Shown: positions 11,842-23,339 of the stretch, piece by piece
How positions within the stretch are numbered: position 1 is the stretch's first letter
Layout of the letters: the number at the start of each line of letters is the position of its first letter
Origin: Atherix ibis
Lineage: Eukaryota > Arthropoda > Insecta > Diptera > Athericidae
Length of the DNA: 64,000 bases
Assembly: GCA_958298945.1 (NCBI GenBank)
Contig: OY282608.1
Span: 75,130,806-75,194,805 of the forward strand
Direction of reading: 5' to 3'
The notes under the pieces: model-generated
Told to the model about the DNA's origin: nothing
Database searches by the model: none
What the model saw: only the letters and a program-made list of their open reading frames with translations
Program-made: the position numbers and the translations under genes

Positions 11842-14800
11842 GTTTGTTGGTTTGTTGGTTTGTTGTTTTGTTGGTTTGTTGGTTTGTTTGTTTGTTGGTT
11901 TGGACGTTTGTTGGCTGGTTGGTTTTTAGGCTTTTTGGTTTGTTGGTTTGTTGGTTTGTTGGTTTGTTTGTTTGTTGGTTTGTTCGGTTGTTGGCTTGTT
12001 GGTTTTTTGGCTTGTTGGCTTGTTGGTTTGTTAGTATGTTTGTTTGTTGGTTTGTTGGTTTGTTGGTTTGTTGGTTTGTGGGTTTGTTGGATTGTTGGTT
12101 TGTTGGTTTGTTGGCTTGTTGGTTTGTTGGCTTGTTGGCTTGTTGAATTGTTGGTTTGTTGTTTTGTTGGTTTGTTGGTTTGTAGGTTTCTTGGTTTGTT
12201 GGTTTGTTGGTTTGTTTGTTTGTTGGTTTGTGTGTTTGTTGGCTTATTGGTTGGTTGGTTTGTTGGATTGTTGGTTTGTTGGTTTGTTGGTTTGTTGGTT
12301 TGTTGGTTTGTAGGTTTGTTGGTTTGTTGGTTTGTTGGTTTGTTTGTTTGTTGGTTTTTTGGTTTGTTGGTTTGTTAGTTTTTTGGTTTGTTGTTTTGTT
12401 GGTTTGTTGGTTACTTGGTTTGTTGGTTTGTTGGTTGGTTGGCTTGTTGGTTTGTTGGTTTGTTGGTTTGTTGGTTTTTGGTTTGTTGGTTTGGTCGTTT
12501 GTTGGCTTGTTGGTTTATTGGCTTGTTGGTTTATAGGTTTGTTGGTTTGTTGGTTTGTTGGTTTGTTGGTTTGTTGGTTTGTTAGTTTGTTGGTTTGTTG
12601 GTTACTTGATTTGTTGGTTTGTTGGTTGGTTTTCTTGTTGGTTTATTGGTTTGTTGGTTTGTTGTTTTGTTGGTTTGTTGGTTTGTTTGTTTGTTGGTTT
12701 GTTGGTTTGTTGGTTTGTTTGTTTGTTGGTTTGGTCGTTTGTTGGTTTGTTGGCTTGTTGGTTTGTTGGTTTGTTGGCTTGTTGGTTTGTTCGTTTGTTG
12801 GTTTGTTGGTTTGTTGGTTTGTTGGTTTGTTGGTTTGTTGGTTACTTGATTTGTTGGTTTGTTGGCTTGTTGGTTTGTTGGTTTGTTGGTTTGTAGGTTT
12901 ATTTGTTTGTTGGTTTGTTTGTTTGTTGGTTTGTACGTCTGTTGGTTTGTTGGTTACTTGGTTTGTTGGTTTGTTGGTTTTTTGGTTTGTTGGTTTGTTG
13001 GTTTTGGTTTGTTGGTTTGTTGGTTTGTTGGTTTGTTGGTTTGTTCGTTTATTGGTTTGTTGGTTTGTTGGTTTGTTGGTTTATTGTTTTGTCGGTTTGT
13101 TGGTTTGTTAGTTTGTTGGTTTGTTGATTTGTTGGTTTGTTCGTTTGTTCGTTTGTTGGCTTGTTGGTTTGTTGGCTTGTTGGCTTGTTGGTTTGTTGGT
13201 TGGTTGGTTTGTTGGCTACTTGGTTCGTTGGTTTGTTGGTTTGTTTTGGTTTGTTGGTTTGTTGGTTTGTTGGTTTGTTGGTTTGTTGGTTTGTTGGTTT
13301 GTTGGTTTGTTAGTTTGTTGGTTTGTTGGTTTGTTGGTTTGTTGGTTTGTTGGTTTGTTGGTTTGTTGGTTTGTTGGTTTGTTGGTTTGTTGGTTTGTTG
13401 GTTTGTTGGTTTGTTGGTTTGTTGGTTTGTTGGTTTGTTGGTTTGTTGGTTTGTTGGCTTGTTGGTTTGTTGGCTTGTTGGCTTGTTGGTTTCTTGGTTT
13501 GTTGGTTTGTTGGTTTGTTGGTTTGTTGGTTTGTTGGTTTGTTGGTTTGTTGGTTTGTTGGTTTGTTGGTTTGTTGGTTTGTTGGTTTGTTGGTTTGTTG
13601 GTTTATTGGTTTTTTGGTTTTTGGCTTGTTGGTTTGTTGGTTTGTTGGTTTGTTGGTTTGTTGGTTTGTTGGTTTGTTGGTTTGTTGGTTTGTTGGTTTG
13701 TTGGTTTGTTGGTTTGTTGGTTTGTTGGTTTGTTGGTTTGTTGGTTTGTTGGTTTGTTGATTTGTTGGTTTGTCAGCTTGTTGGTTTGTTGGCTTGTTGG
13801 CTTGTTGGTTTGTCGGTTTGTTAGTTTGTTGGTTTGTTGGTTTGTTGGTTTGTTGGTTTGTTGGTTTGTTGGTTTGTTGGTTTGTTGGTCTGTTGGTTTG
13901 TTGGTTTGTGTGTTTGTTGGTTTGTTGGTTTGTTTGTTTGTTGGTTTGTTGGTTTGTTGGTTTTTTGGCCTGTTGGTTTGTTGGTTTGTTGGTTTGTTTG
14001 TTTGTTGGTTTGCTCGGTTGTTGGCTTGTTGGGTTTTTGGCTTGTTGGCTTATTGGTTTGTTGGTATGTTGGTTTGTTGGTTTGTTGGTTTGTTGGTTTT
14101 TTGGATTGTTGGTTTGTTGGTTTGTTAGTTTGTTGGTTTGTTGGTTTGTTGGCTTGTTGGTTTGTTTGTTATTTGGTTTGTTGGTTTGTTGGTTGGTTGG
14201 CTTGTTGGTTAATTGGTTTGTTGGCTTGTTGGTTTGTTGGTTTGTTGGTTTGTTGGTTTGTTGGTTTGTCGGTTTGTTGGTTTGTTGGTTTGTCGGTTTG
14301 TTGGTTACTTGATTTCTTGGTTTGTTGGTTGGTTGGCTTGTTGGTTTATTGGTTTGTTGGTTTGTTGGTTTGTTGGTTTGTTGGTTTGTTGGTTTGTTGG
14401 TTTGTTGGTTTGTTGGTTTGTTTGTTTGTTGGTTTGGTCGTTTGTTGGTTTGTTGGTTTATTGGCTTGTTGGTTTTTTGGTTTGTGGGCTTGTTGGTTTG
14501 TTCGTTTGTTGGTTTGTTGGTTTGTTGGTTTGTTGGTTTGTTGGTTACTTGATTTGTTGGTTTATTGGCTTGTTGGTTTGTTGGTTTGTTGGTTTGTAGG
14601 TTTATTTGTTTGTTGGTGTGTTTGTTTGTTGGTTTGTACGTTTGTGGGTTTGTTGGTTACTTGGTTTGTTGGTTTGTTCGTTTGTTCGTTTGTTGGTTTG
14701 TTGGTTTGTTGGTTTGTGTGTTTGTTGGCTTGTTGGTTTGTTGGTTTGTTTGCTTGTTGGTTTGTTGGTTTGTTGGTTTGTTGGTTTGTAGGTTTGTTGG

Positions 14801-16790
14801 CTTGTTGGTTTATTGGCTTGTTGGTTTGTTGGTTTGTTGGCTTGTTGGTTTGTTCGATTGTTGGTTTGTTCGTTTGTTGGTTTGTTGGTTTGTTCATTTA
14901 TTGGTTTGTTGGTTACTTGATTTGTTAGTTTGTTGGTTTGTTGGTTTGTTGGTTTGTTGGTTTGTTGGTTTGTTGGTTTGTTGGTTTGTTGGTTTGTTGG
15001 TTTTTTGGTTTGTTGGTTTGTTGGTTACTTGATTTGTTGGTTTGTTGGTTGGTTGGCTTGTTGGTTTATTGGTTTCTTCGTTAATTGGTTTGTTGGTTTG
15101 TTTGTTTGTTGGTTTGGTCGTTTGTTGGCTTGTTGGTTTATTGGCTTGTTGGGTTGTTGGTTTGTTGGCTTGTTGGTTTGTTCGTTTGTTGGTTTGTTGG
15201 TTTTTTGGTTTGTTGGTTTGTTGGTTACTTGATTTGTTGGTTTGTTGATTGGTTGGCTTGTTGGTTTATTGGTTTGTTGGTTTGTTGGTTTGTTGTTTTG
15301 TTGGTTTGTTGGTTTGTTTGTTTGTTGGTTTGGACGTTTGTTGGCTGGTTGGTTTTTAGGCTTTTTGGTTTGTTGGTTTGTTGGTTTGTTGGTTTGTTTG
15401 TTTGTTGGTTTGTTCGGTTGTTGGCTTGTTGGTTTTTTGGCTTGTTGGCTTGTTGGTTTGTTGGTATGTTTGTTTGTTGGTTTGTTGGTTTGTTGGTTTG
15501 TTGGTTTGTGGGTTTGTTGGATTGTTGGTTTGTTGGTTTGTTGGCTTGTTGGTTTGTTGGCTTGTTGGCTTGTTGAATTGTTGGTTTGTTGTTTTGTTGG
15601 TTTGTTGTTTTGTAGGTTTCTTGGTTTGTTGGTTTGTTGGTTTGTTTGTTTGTTGGTTTGTGTGTTTGTTGGCTTATTGGTTGGTTGGTTTGTTGGATTG
15701 TTGGTTTGTTGGTTTGTTGGTTTGTTGGTTTGTAGGTTTGTTGGTTTGTTGGTTTGTTGGTTTGTTTGTTTGTTGGTTTTTTGGTTTGTTGGTTTGTTAG
15801 TTTTTTGGTTTGTTGTTTTGTTGGTTTGTTGGTTACTTGGTTTGTTGGTTTGTTGGTTGGTTGGCTTGTTGGTTTATTGGTTTGTTGGTTTGTTGGTTTG
15901 TTGGTTTTTGGTTTGTTGGTTTGTTTGTATGTTGGTTTGGTCGTTTGTTGGCTTGTTGGTTTATTGGCTTGTTGGTTTGTAGGTTTGTTGGTTTGTTGGT
16001 TTGTTGGTTTGTTGGTTTGTTGGTTTGTTAGTTTGTTGGTTTGTTGGTTACTTGATTTGTTGGTTTGTTGGTTGGTTTTCTTGTTGGTTTATTGGTTTGT
16101 TGGTTTGTTGTTTTGTTGGTTTGTTGGTTTGTTTGTTTGTTGGTTTGTTGGTTTGTTGGTTTGTTTGTTTGTTGGTTTGGTCGTTTGTTGGTTTGTTGGC
16201 TTGTTGGTTTGTTGGTTTGTTGGCTTGTTGGTTTGTTCGTTTGTTGGTTTGTTGGTTTGTTGGTTTGTTGGTTTGTTGGTTTGTTGGTTACTTGATTTGT
16301 TGGTTTGTTGGCTTGTTGGTTTGTTGGTTTGTTGGTTTGTAGGTTTATTTGTTTGTTGGTTTGTTTGTTTGTTGGTTTGTACGTCTGTTGGTTTGTTGGT
16401 TACTTGGTTTGTTGGTTTGTTGGTTTTTTGGTTTGTTGGTTTGTTGGTTTTGGTTTGTTGGTTTGTTGGTTTGTTGGTTTGTTGGTTTGTTCGTTTATTG
16501 GTTTGTTGGTTTGTTGGTTTGTTGGTTTATTGTTTTGTCGGTTTGTTGGTTTGTTAGTTTGTTGGTTTGTTGATTTGTTGGTTTGTTCGTTTGTTCGTTT
16601 GTTGGCTTGTTGGTTTGTTGGCTTGTTGGCTTGTTGGTTTGTTGGTTGGTTGGTTTGTTGGCTACTTGGTTCGTTGGTTTGTTGGTTTGTTTTGGTTTGT
16701 TGGTTTGTTGGTTTGTTGGTTTGTTGGTTTGTTGGTTTGTTGGTTTGTTGGTTTGTTGGTTTGTTAGTTTGTTGGTTTGTTGGTTTGTTG
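10160..16790 (+). repeat. Higher-order repeat pair C (period 3.41-3.45 kb)
   Basis: About 10.16-13.34 kb recurs as about 13.59-16.79 kb. The offset is 3405 at GGTTTTTGGC (10211 and 13616), about 3430 at 11.6-11.8 kb and 3446 at 12.55-13.12 kb; the growth equals added 8-bp units. Shared landmarks include TCAGCTTG, TTTTTTGGCCTG, CTTCGTTAATTGG, GGTTTTTAGGC, GTTGAATTGTTGG, TACGTCTG near 12933 and 16380, GGTTTTGGTTTG near 13002 and 16447, and GGCTACTTGGTTCG with a TTTTGG slip near 13213 and 16660. The interval 13.34-13.59 kb is mostly canonical with GGCTTG and GGTTTCTTGG variants. Confidence 0.9.
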
Positions 16791-19700
16791 GTTTGTTGTT
16801 TTGTTGGTTTGTTGGTTTGTTGGTTTGTTGGTTTGTTGGTTTGTTGGTTTGTTAGTTTGTTGGTTTGTTGGTTTGTTGGTTTGTTGGTTTGTTGGTTTGT
16901 TGGTTTGTTGGTTTGTTGGTTTGTTGGTTTGTTGGTTTGTTGGTTTGTTGGTTTGTTGGTTTGTTGGTTTGTTCGTTTGTTTGTTTGTTCGTTTGTTGGT
17001 ATTTTGGTTTGTTGGTTTGTTGGTTTGTTGGTTTGTTGGTTTTTTGGTTTGTTGGTTTGTTGGTTTGTTAGTTTGTTGGTTTGTTGGTTTGTTGGCTTGT
17101 TGGTTTATTGGTTTGTTGGTTTGTTGGTTTGTTGGTTTGTTGGTTTGTTGGTTTGTTGGTTTGTCGGTTTTTTGTTATGTTGGCTTGTTGTTTTGTTGGA
17201 TTGTTGATTTGTTGGTTTGTTGGTTTGTTGGTTTGTTGGTTTTTTGGTTTGTTGGTTTGTTGGTTTGTTGGTTTGTTGGTTTGTTGGCTTATTGGTTTGA
17301 TTCTTTGTTGGTTTGTTGGTTTGTTGGTTTGTCGGTTTGTTGGTTTGTTGGTTTGTTGGTTTGTTGGTTTGTTGGTATGTTGGTTTGTTGGTTTGTTGGT
17401 TTGTTGGTTTGTTGGTTTGTTGGTTTGTTGGTTTGTTGGTTTGTTGGTTTGTTGGCTTGTCGGTTTGTTGGCTTGTTGGCTTGTTGGTTTGTTGGTTTGT
17501 TGGTTTGTTGGTTTGTTGGTTTGTTGGTTTGTTGGTTTGTTGGTTTGTTAGTTTGTTGGTTTGTTGGTTTGTTGGTTTGTTGGTTTGTTGGTTTGTTGGC
17601 TTGTTGGTTTGTTGGTTTGTTGGTTTGTTGGTTTGTTGGTTTGTTGGTTTGTTGGTTTGTTGGTTTGTTGGTTTGTTGGTTTGTTGGTTTGTTGGTTTGT
17701 TGGTTTGTTGGTTTGTTGGTTTGTTGATTTGTTGGTTTGTCAGCTTGTTGGTTTGTTGGCTTGTTGGCTTGTTGGTTTGTCGGTTTGTTAGTTTGTTGGT
17801 TTGTTGGTTTGTTGGTTTGTTGGTTTGTTGGTTTGTTGGTTTGTTGGTTTGTTGGTTTGTTGGTCTGTTGGTTTGTTGGTTTGTTGGTTTGTTGGTTTGT
17901 TGGTTTATTTGTTTGTTGGTTTGTTGGTTTGTTGGTTTTTTGGCCTATTGGTTTGTTGGTTTGTTGGTTTGTTTGTTTGTTGGTTTGTTCGGTTGTTGGC
18001 TTGTTGGTTTTTTGGCTTGTTGGCTTATTGGTTTGTTGGTATGTTTGTTTGTTGGTTTGTTGGTTTGTTGGTTTGTTTGTTTGTTGGTTTTTTGGTTTGT
18101 TGGTTTGTTGGTTTTTTGGTTTGTTTGTTATTTGGTTTGTTGGTTTGTTGGTTGGTTGGCTTGTTGGTTTATTGGTTTGTTGGTTTGTTGGTTTGTTGGT
18201 TTGTTTGTTTGTTGGTTTGGTCGTTTGTTGGCTTGTTGGTTTATTGTCTTGTTGGTTTGTTGGTTTGTTGGCTTGTTGGTTTGTTGGTTTGTTGGTTTGT
18301 TGGTTTGTTGGTTTGTCGGTTTGTTGGTTACTTGATTTCTTGGTTTGTTGGTTGGTTGGCTTGTTGGTTTATTGGTTTGCTGGTTTGTTCGTTTGTTGGT
18401 TTGTTGGTTTGTTGGTTTGTTGGTTTGTTGGTTTGTTGGTTGGTTGGTTTGTTTGTTTGTTGGTTTGGTCGTTTGTTGGTTTGTTGGTTTATTGGCTTGT
18501 TGGTTTGTTGGTTTGTGGGCTTGTTGGTTTGTTCGTTTGTTGGTTTGTTGGTTTGTTGGTTTGTAGGTTACTTGATTTTGTTGGTTTATTGGCTTGTTGG
18601 TTTGTTGGTTTGTTGGTTTGTAGGTTTATTTGTTTGTTGGTTTGTTTGTTTGTTGGTTTGTACGTTTGTGGGTTTGTTGGTTGCTTGGTTTGTTGGTTTG
18701 TTCGTTTGTTGGTTTGTTGGATTGTTGGTTTGTGTGTTTGTTGGCTTGTTGGTTTGTTGGTTTGTTTGCTTGTTGATTTGTTGGTTATTTGGTTTGTTGG
18801 TGTGTTGGTTTGTTGGTTTGTTGGTTTGTTGTTTTGTTGGTTTGTTGGTTACTTGGTTTGTTGGTTTGTTGTTTTTTTGGTTTGTTGTTTTGTTGGTTTG
18901 TTGGTTACTTGGTTTGTTGGTTTGGTGGTTGGTTGGCTTGTTGGTTAATTGGTTTGTTGGTTTGTTGGTTTGTTGGTTTGTTGGTTTGTTTGTTTGTTGG
19001 TTTGGTCGTTTTTTTGGCTTGTTGGTTTATTGGCTTGTTGGTTTGTAGGTTTGTTGGCTTGTTGGTTTGTTGGTTTGTTGGTTTGTTGGTTTGTTGGTTT
19101 GTTGGTTACTCGATTTGTTGGTTTGTTGGTTGGTTGGCTTGTTGGTTTATTGGTTTGTTGGTTTGTTGGTTTGTTGTTTTGTTGGTTTGTTGGTTTGTTT
19201 GTTTGTTGGTTTGGACGTTTGTTGGCTTGTTGGTTTATTGGCTTGTTGGTTTGTTGGTTTGTTGGCTTGTCGATTTGTTCGTTTGTTGGTTTGTTGGTTT
19301 GTTGGTTTGTTGGTTCGTTGGTTATTTGATTTGTTGGTTTGTTGGCTTGTTGGTTTGTTGGTTTGTTGGTTTGTAGGTTTATTTGTTTGTTGGTTTGTTT
19401 GTTTGTTGTTTTGTACGTTTGTTGGTTTGTTGGTTACTTGGTTTGTTGGTTTGTTGGTTTGTTGGTTTGTTGGTTTGTTTGTTTGTTGGTTTGTGTGTTT
19501 GTTGGCTTGTAGGTTTGTTGGCTTGTTGGCTTGTTGGTTTGTTTGTTTTGTTGGTTTGGTCGTTTGTTGGCTTATTGGTTTGTTGGTTTGTTGGTTTGTT
19601 GGTTTGTAGGTTTGTTGGTTTGTTGGTTTGTTGGTTTGTTTGTTTGTTGGTTTTTTGGTTTGTTGGTTTGTTGGTTTTTTGGTTTATTGGTTTGTTAGTT

Positions 19701-22700
19701 TTTTGGTTTGTTGTTTTGTTGGTTTGTTGGTTACTTGGTTTGTTGGTTTGTTGGTTGGTTGGCTTGTTGGTTTATTGGTTTGTTGGTTTGTTGGTTTGTT
19801 GGTTTTTGGTTTGTTGGTTTGTTTGTTTGTTGGTTTGGTCGTTTGTTGGCTTGTTGGTTTATTGGCTTGTTGGTTTGTAGGTTTGTAGGTTTGTTGGTTT
19901 GTTGGTTTGTTGGTTTGTTAGTTTGTTGGTTTGTTGGTTACTTGATTTGTTGGTTGGTTGGCTTGTTGGTTTATTGGTTTGTTGGTTTGTTGGTTTGTTG
20001 TTTTGTTGGTTTGTTGGTTTGTTTGTTTGTTGGTTTGGACGTTTGTTGGCTTGTTGGTTTATTGGCTTGTTGGTTTGTTGGTTTGTTGGCTTGTTGGTTT
20101 GTTCGTTTGTTGGTTTGTTGGTTTGTTGGTTTGTTGGTTTGTTGGTTACTTGATTTGTTGGTTTGTTGGCTTGTTGGTTTGTTGGTTTGTTGGTTTGTAG
20201 GTTTATTTGTTTGTTGGTTTGTTTGTTTGTTGGTTTGTACGTCTGTTGGTTTGTTGGTTACTTGGTTTGTTGGTTTGCTCGTTTCTTCGTTTGTTGGTTT
20301 GTTGGTTTGTTGGTTCGTTCGTTTGTTGGTTTGTTGGTTTGTTGGTTTGTTGGTTTGTTGGTGTTGGTTTGTTGGTTTGTTGGTTTGTTGGTTTGTTGGT
20401 TTGTTGGTTTGTTGGTTTGTTCGTTTATTGGTTTGTTGGTTTGTTGGTTTGTTGGTTTATTGTTTTGTCGGTTTGTTGGTTTGTTGGTTTGTTGGTTTGT
20501 TGATTTGTTGGTTTGTTCGTTTGTTCGTTTGTTGGCTTGTTGGTTTGTTGGCTTGTTGGCTTGTTGGTTTGTTGGTTGGTTGGTTTGTTGGCTATTTGGT
20601 TCGTTGGTTTGTTGGTTTGTTTTGGTTTGTTGGTTTGTTGGTTTGTTGGTTTGTTGGTTTGTTGGTTTGTTGGTTTGTTGGTTTGTTGGTTTGTTGGTTT
20701 GTTGGTTTGTTGTTTTGTTGGTTTGTTGGTTTGTTGGTTTGTTGGTTTGTTGGTTTGTTGGTTTGTTGGTTTGTTGGTTTGTTGGTTTGTTGGTTTGTTG
20801 GTTTGTTGGTTTGTTGGTTTGTTGGTTTGTTGGTTTGTTCGTTTGTTGGTATTTTGGTTTGTTGGTTTGTTGGTTTGTTTGTTTTTTGGTTTGTTGGTTT
20901 GTTGGTTTGTTGGTTTGTTGGTTTGGTGGTTTGTTGGTTTTTTGATTTGTTGGCTTGTTGGTTTGTTGGTTTGTTGGTTTGTTGATTTGTTGGTTTGTTG
21001 GTTTGTTGGTTTGTTGGTTTTTTGGTTTGTTGGTTTGTTGGTTTGTTAGTTTGTTGGTTTGTTGGTTTGTTGGCTTGTTGGTTTGTTGGTTTGTTGGTTT
21101 GTTGGTTTGTTGGTTTGTTGGTTTGTTGGTTTGTTGGTTTGTTGGTTTGTTGGTTTGTTGGTTTTTTGTTATGTTGGCTTGTTGGTTTGTTGGATTGTTG
21201 ATTTGTTGGTTTGTTGGTTTGTTGGTTTGTTGGTTTGTTGGTTTGTTGGTTTGTTGGTTTGTTGGTTTGTTGGTTTGTTGGTTTGTTGGTTTGTTGGTTT
21301 GTTGGTTTTTTGGTTTGTTGGTTTGTTGGTTTGTTGGTTTGTTGGTTTGTTGGCTTGTCGGTTTGTTGGCTTGTTGGCTTGTTGGTTTCTTGGTTTGTTG
21401 GTTTGTTGGTTTGTTGGTTTGTTGGTTTGTTGGTTTGTTGGTTTGTTGGTTTGTTGGTTTGTTGGTTTATTGGTTTGTTGGTTTGTTGGTTTGTTGGCTT
21501 GTTGGTTTGTTGGTTTGTTGGTTTGTTGGTTTGTTGGTTTGTTGGTTTGTTGGTTTGTTGGTTTGTTGGTTTGTTGGTTTGTTGGTTTGTTGGTTTGTTG
21601 GTTTGTTGGTTTGTTGGTTTGTTGATTTGTTGGTTTGTCAGCTTGTTGGTTTGTTGGCTTGTTGGCTTGTTGGTTTGTCGGTTTGTTAGTTTGTTGGTTT
21701 GTTGGTTTGTTGGTTTGTTGGTTTGTTGGTTTGTTGGTTTGTTGGTTTGTTTGTTTGTTGGTTTTTTGGTTTGTTGGTTTGTTAGTTTTTTGGTTTGTTG
21801 GTTTGTTTGTTATTTGGTTTGTTGGTTTGTTGGTTGGTTGGCTTGTTGATTTATTGGTTTGTTGGTTTGTTGGTTTGTTGGTTTGTTTGTTTGTTGGTTT
21901 GGTCGTTTGTTGGCTTGTTGGTTTATTGTCTTGTTGGTTTGTTGGTTTGTTGGCTTGTTGGTTTGTTGGTTTGTTGGTTTGTTGGTTTGTTGGTTTGTCG
22001 GTTTGTTGGTTACTTGATTTCTTGGTTTGTTGGTTGGTTGGCTTGTTGGTTTATTGGTTTGTTCGTTTGTTAGTTTGTTGGTCTGTTGGTTTGTTGGTTT
22101 GTTGGTTTGTTAGTTTGTTGGTTTGTTGGTTTGTTTGTTTGTTGGTTTGGTCGTTTGTTGGTTTGTTGGTTTATTGGCTTGTTGGTTTGTTGGTTTGTGG
22201 GCTTGTTGGTTTGTTCGTTTGTTGGTTTGTTGGTTTGTTGTTTTGTTGGTTTGTTGGTTACTTGATTTGTTGGTTTATTGGCTTGTTGGTTTGTTGGTTT
22301 GTTGGTTTGTAGGTTTATTTGTTTGTTGGTTTGTTTGTTTGTTGGTTTGTACGTTTGTGGGTTTGTTGGTTGCTTGGTTTGTTGGTTTGTTCGTTTGTTC
22401 GTTTGTTGGTTTGTTGGTTTGTGTGTTTGTTGGCTTGTTGGTTTGTTGGTTGGTTTGCTTGTTGGTTTGTTGGTTTGTTGGTTTGTAGGTTTGTTGGTTT
22501 GTTGGTTTGTTGGTTTGTTTGTTTGTTGGTTTTTTGGTTTGTTGGTTTGTTGGTTTTTTGGTTTGTTGTTTTGTTGGTTTGTTGGTTACTTGGTTTGTTG
22601 GTTTGTTGGTTGGTTGGCTTGTTGGTTAATTGGTTTGTTGGTTTGTTGGTTTGTTGGTTTGTTGGTTTGTTTGTTTGTTGGTTTGGTCGTTTTTTGGCTT

Positions 22701-23300
22701 GTTGGTTTATTGGCTTGTTGGTTTGTAGGTTTGTTGGCTTGTTGGTTTGTTGGTTTGTTGGTTTGTTGGTTTGTTGGTTTGTTGGTTTGTTGGTTACTTG
22801 ATTTGTTGGTTTGTTGGTTGGTTGGCTTGTTGGTTTATTGGTTTGTTGGTTTGTTGGTTTGTTGTTTTGTTGGTTTGTTGGTTTGTTTGTTTGTTGGTTT
22901 GGACGTTTGTTGGCTTGTTGGTTTATTGGCTTGTTGGTTTGTTGGTTTGTTGGCTTGTCGGTTTGTTCGTTTGTTGGTTTGTTGGTTTGTTGGTTTGTTG
23001 GTTCGTTGGTTATTTGATTTGTTGGTTTGTTGGCTTGTTGGTTTGTTGGTTTGTTGGTTTGTAGGTTTATTTGTTTGTTGGTTTGTTTGTTTGTTGTTTT
23101 GTACGTTTGTTGGTTTGTTGGTTACTTGGTTTGTTGGTTTGTTGGTTTGTTGGTTTGTTGGTTTGTTTGTTTGTTGGTTTGTGTGTTTGTTGGCTTGTTG
23201 GTTTGTTGGCTTGTTGGCTTGTTGGTTTGTTTGTTTGTTGGTTTGGTCGTTTGTTGGCTTGTTGGTTTATTGGCTTGTTGGTTTGTTGGTTTGTTGGCTT
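15700..23300 (+). repeat. Higher-order repeat pair D0 (period 3.7-4.0 kb)
   Basis: About 15.7-19.6 kb is homologous to about 19.6-23.3 kb. The offset is about 3.9 kb at 16.0/19.9 kb and at GGCTACTTGG/GGCTATTTGG (near 16660 and 20590), 3994 at TTATGTTGG (17175 and 21169), 3898 at TCAGCTTG, 3682 at ACTTGATTTCTTGG (18330 and 22012) and 3688 near 19383/23071. The drifting offset shows several multi-unit gains and losses between copies. Copy 1 has single-base phase changes near 18577 and 19015, absent in copy 2. Confidence 0.85.
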
Positions 23301-23339
23301 GTCGGTTTGTTCGATTGTTGGTTTGTTGGTTTTTTTGGT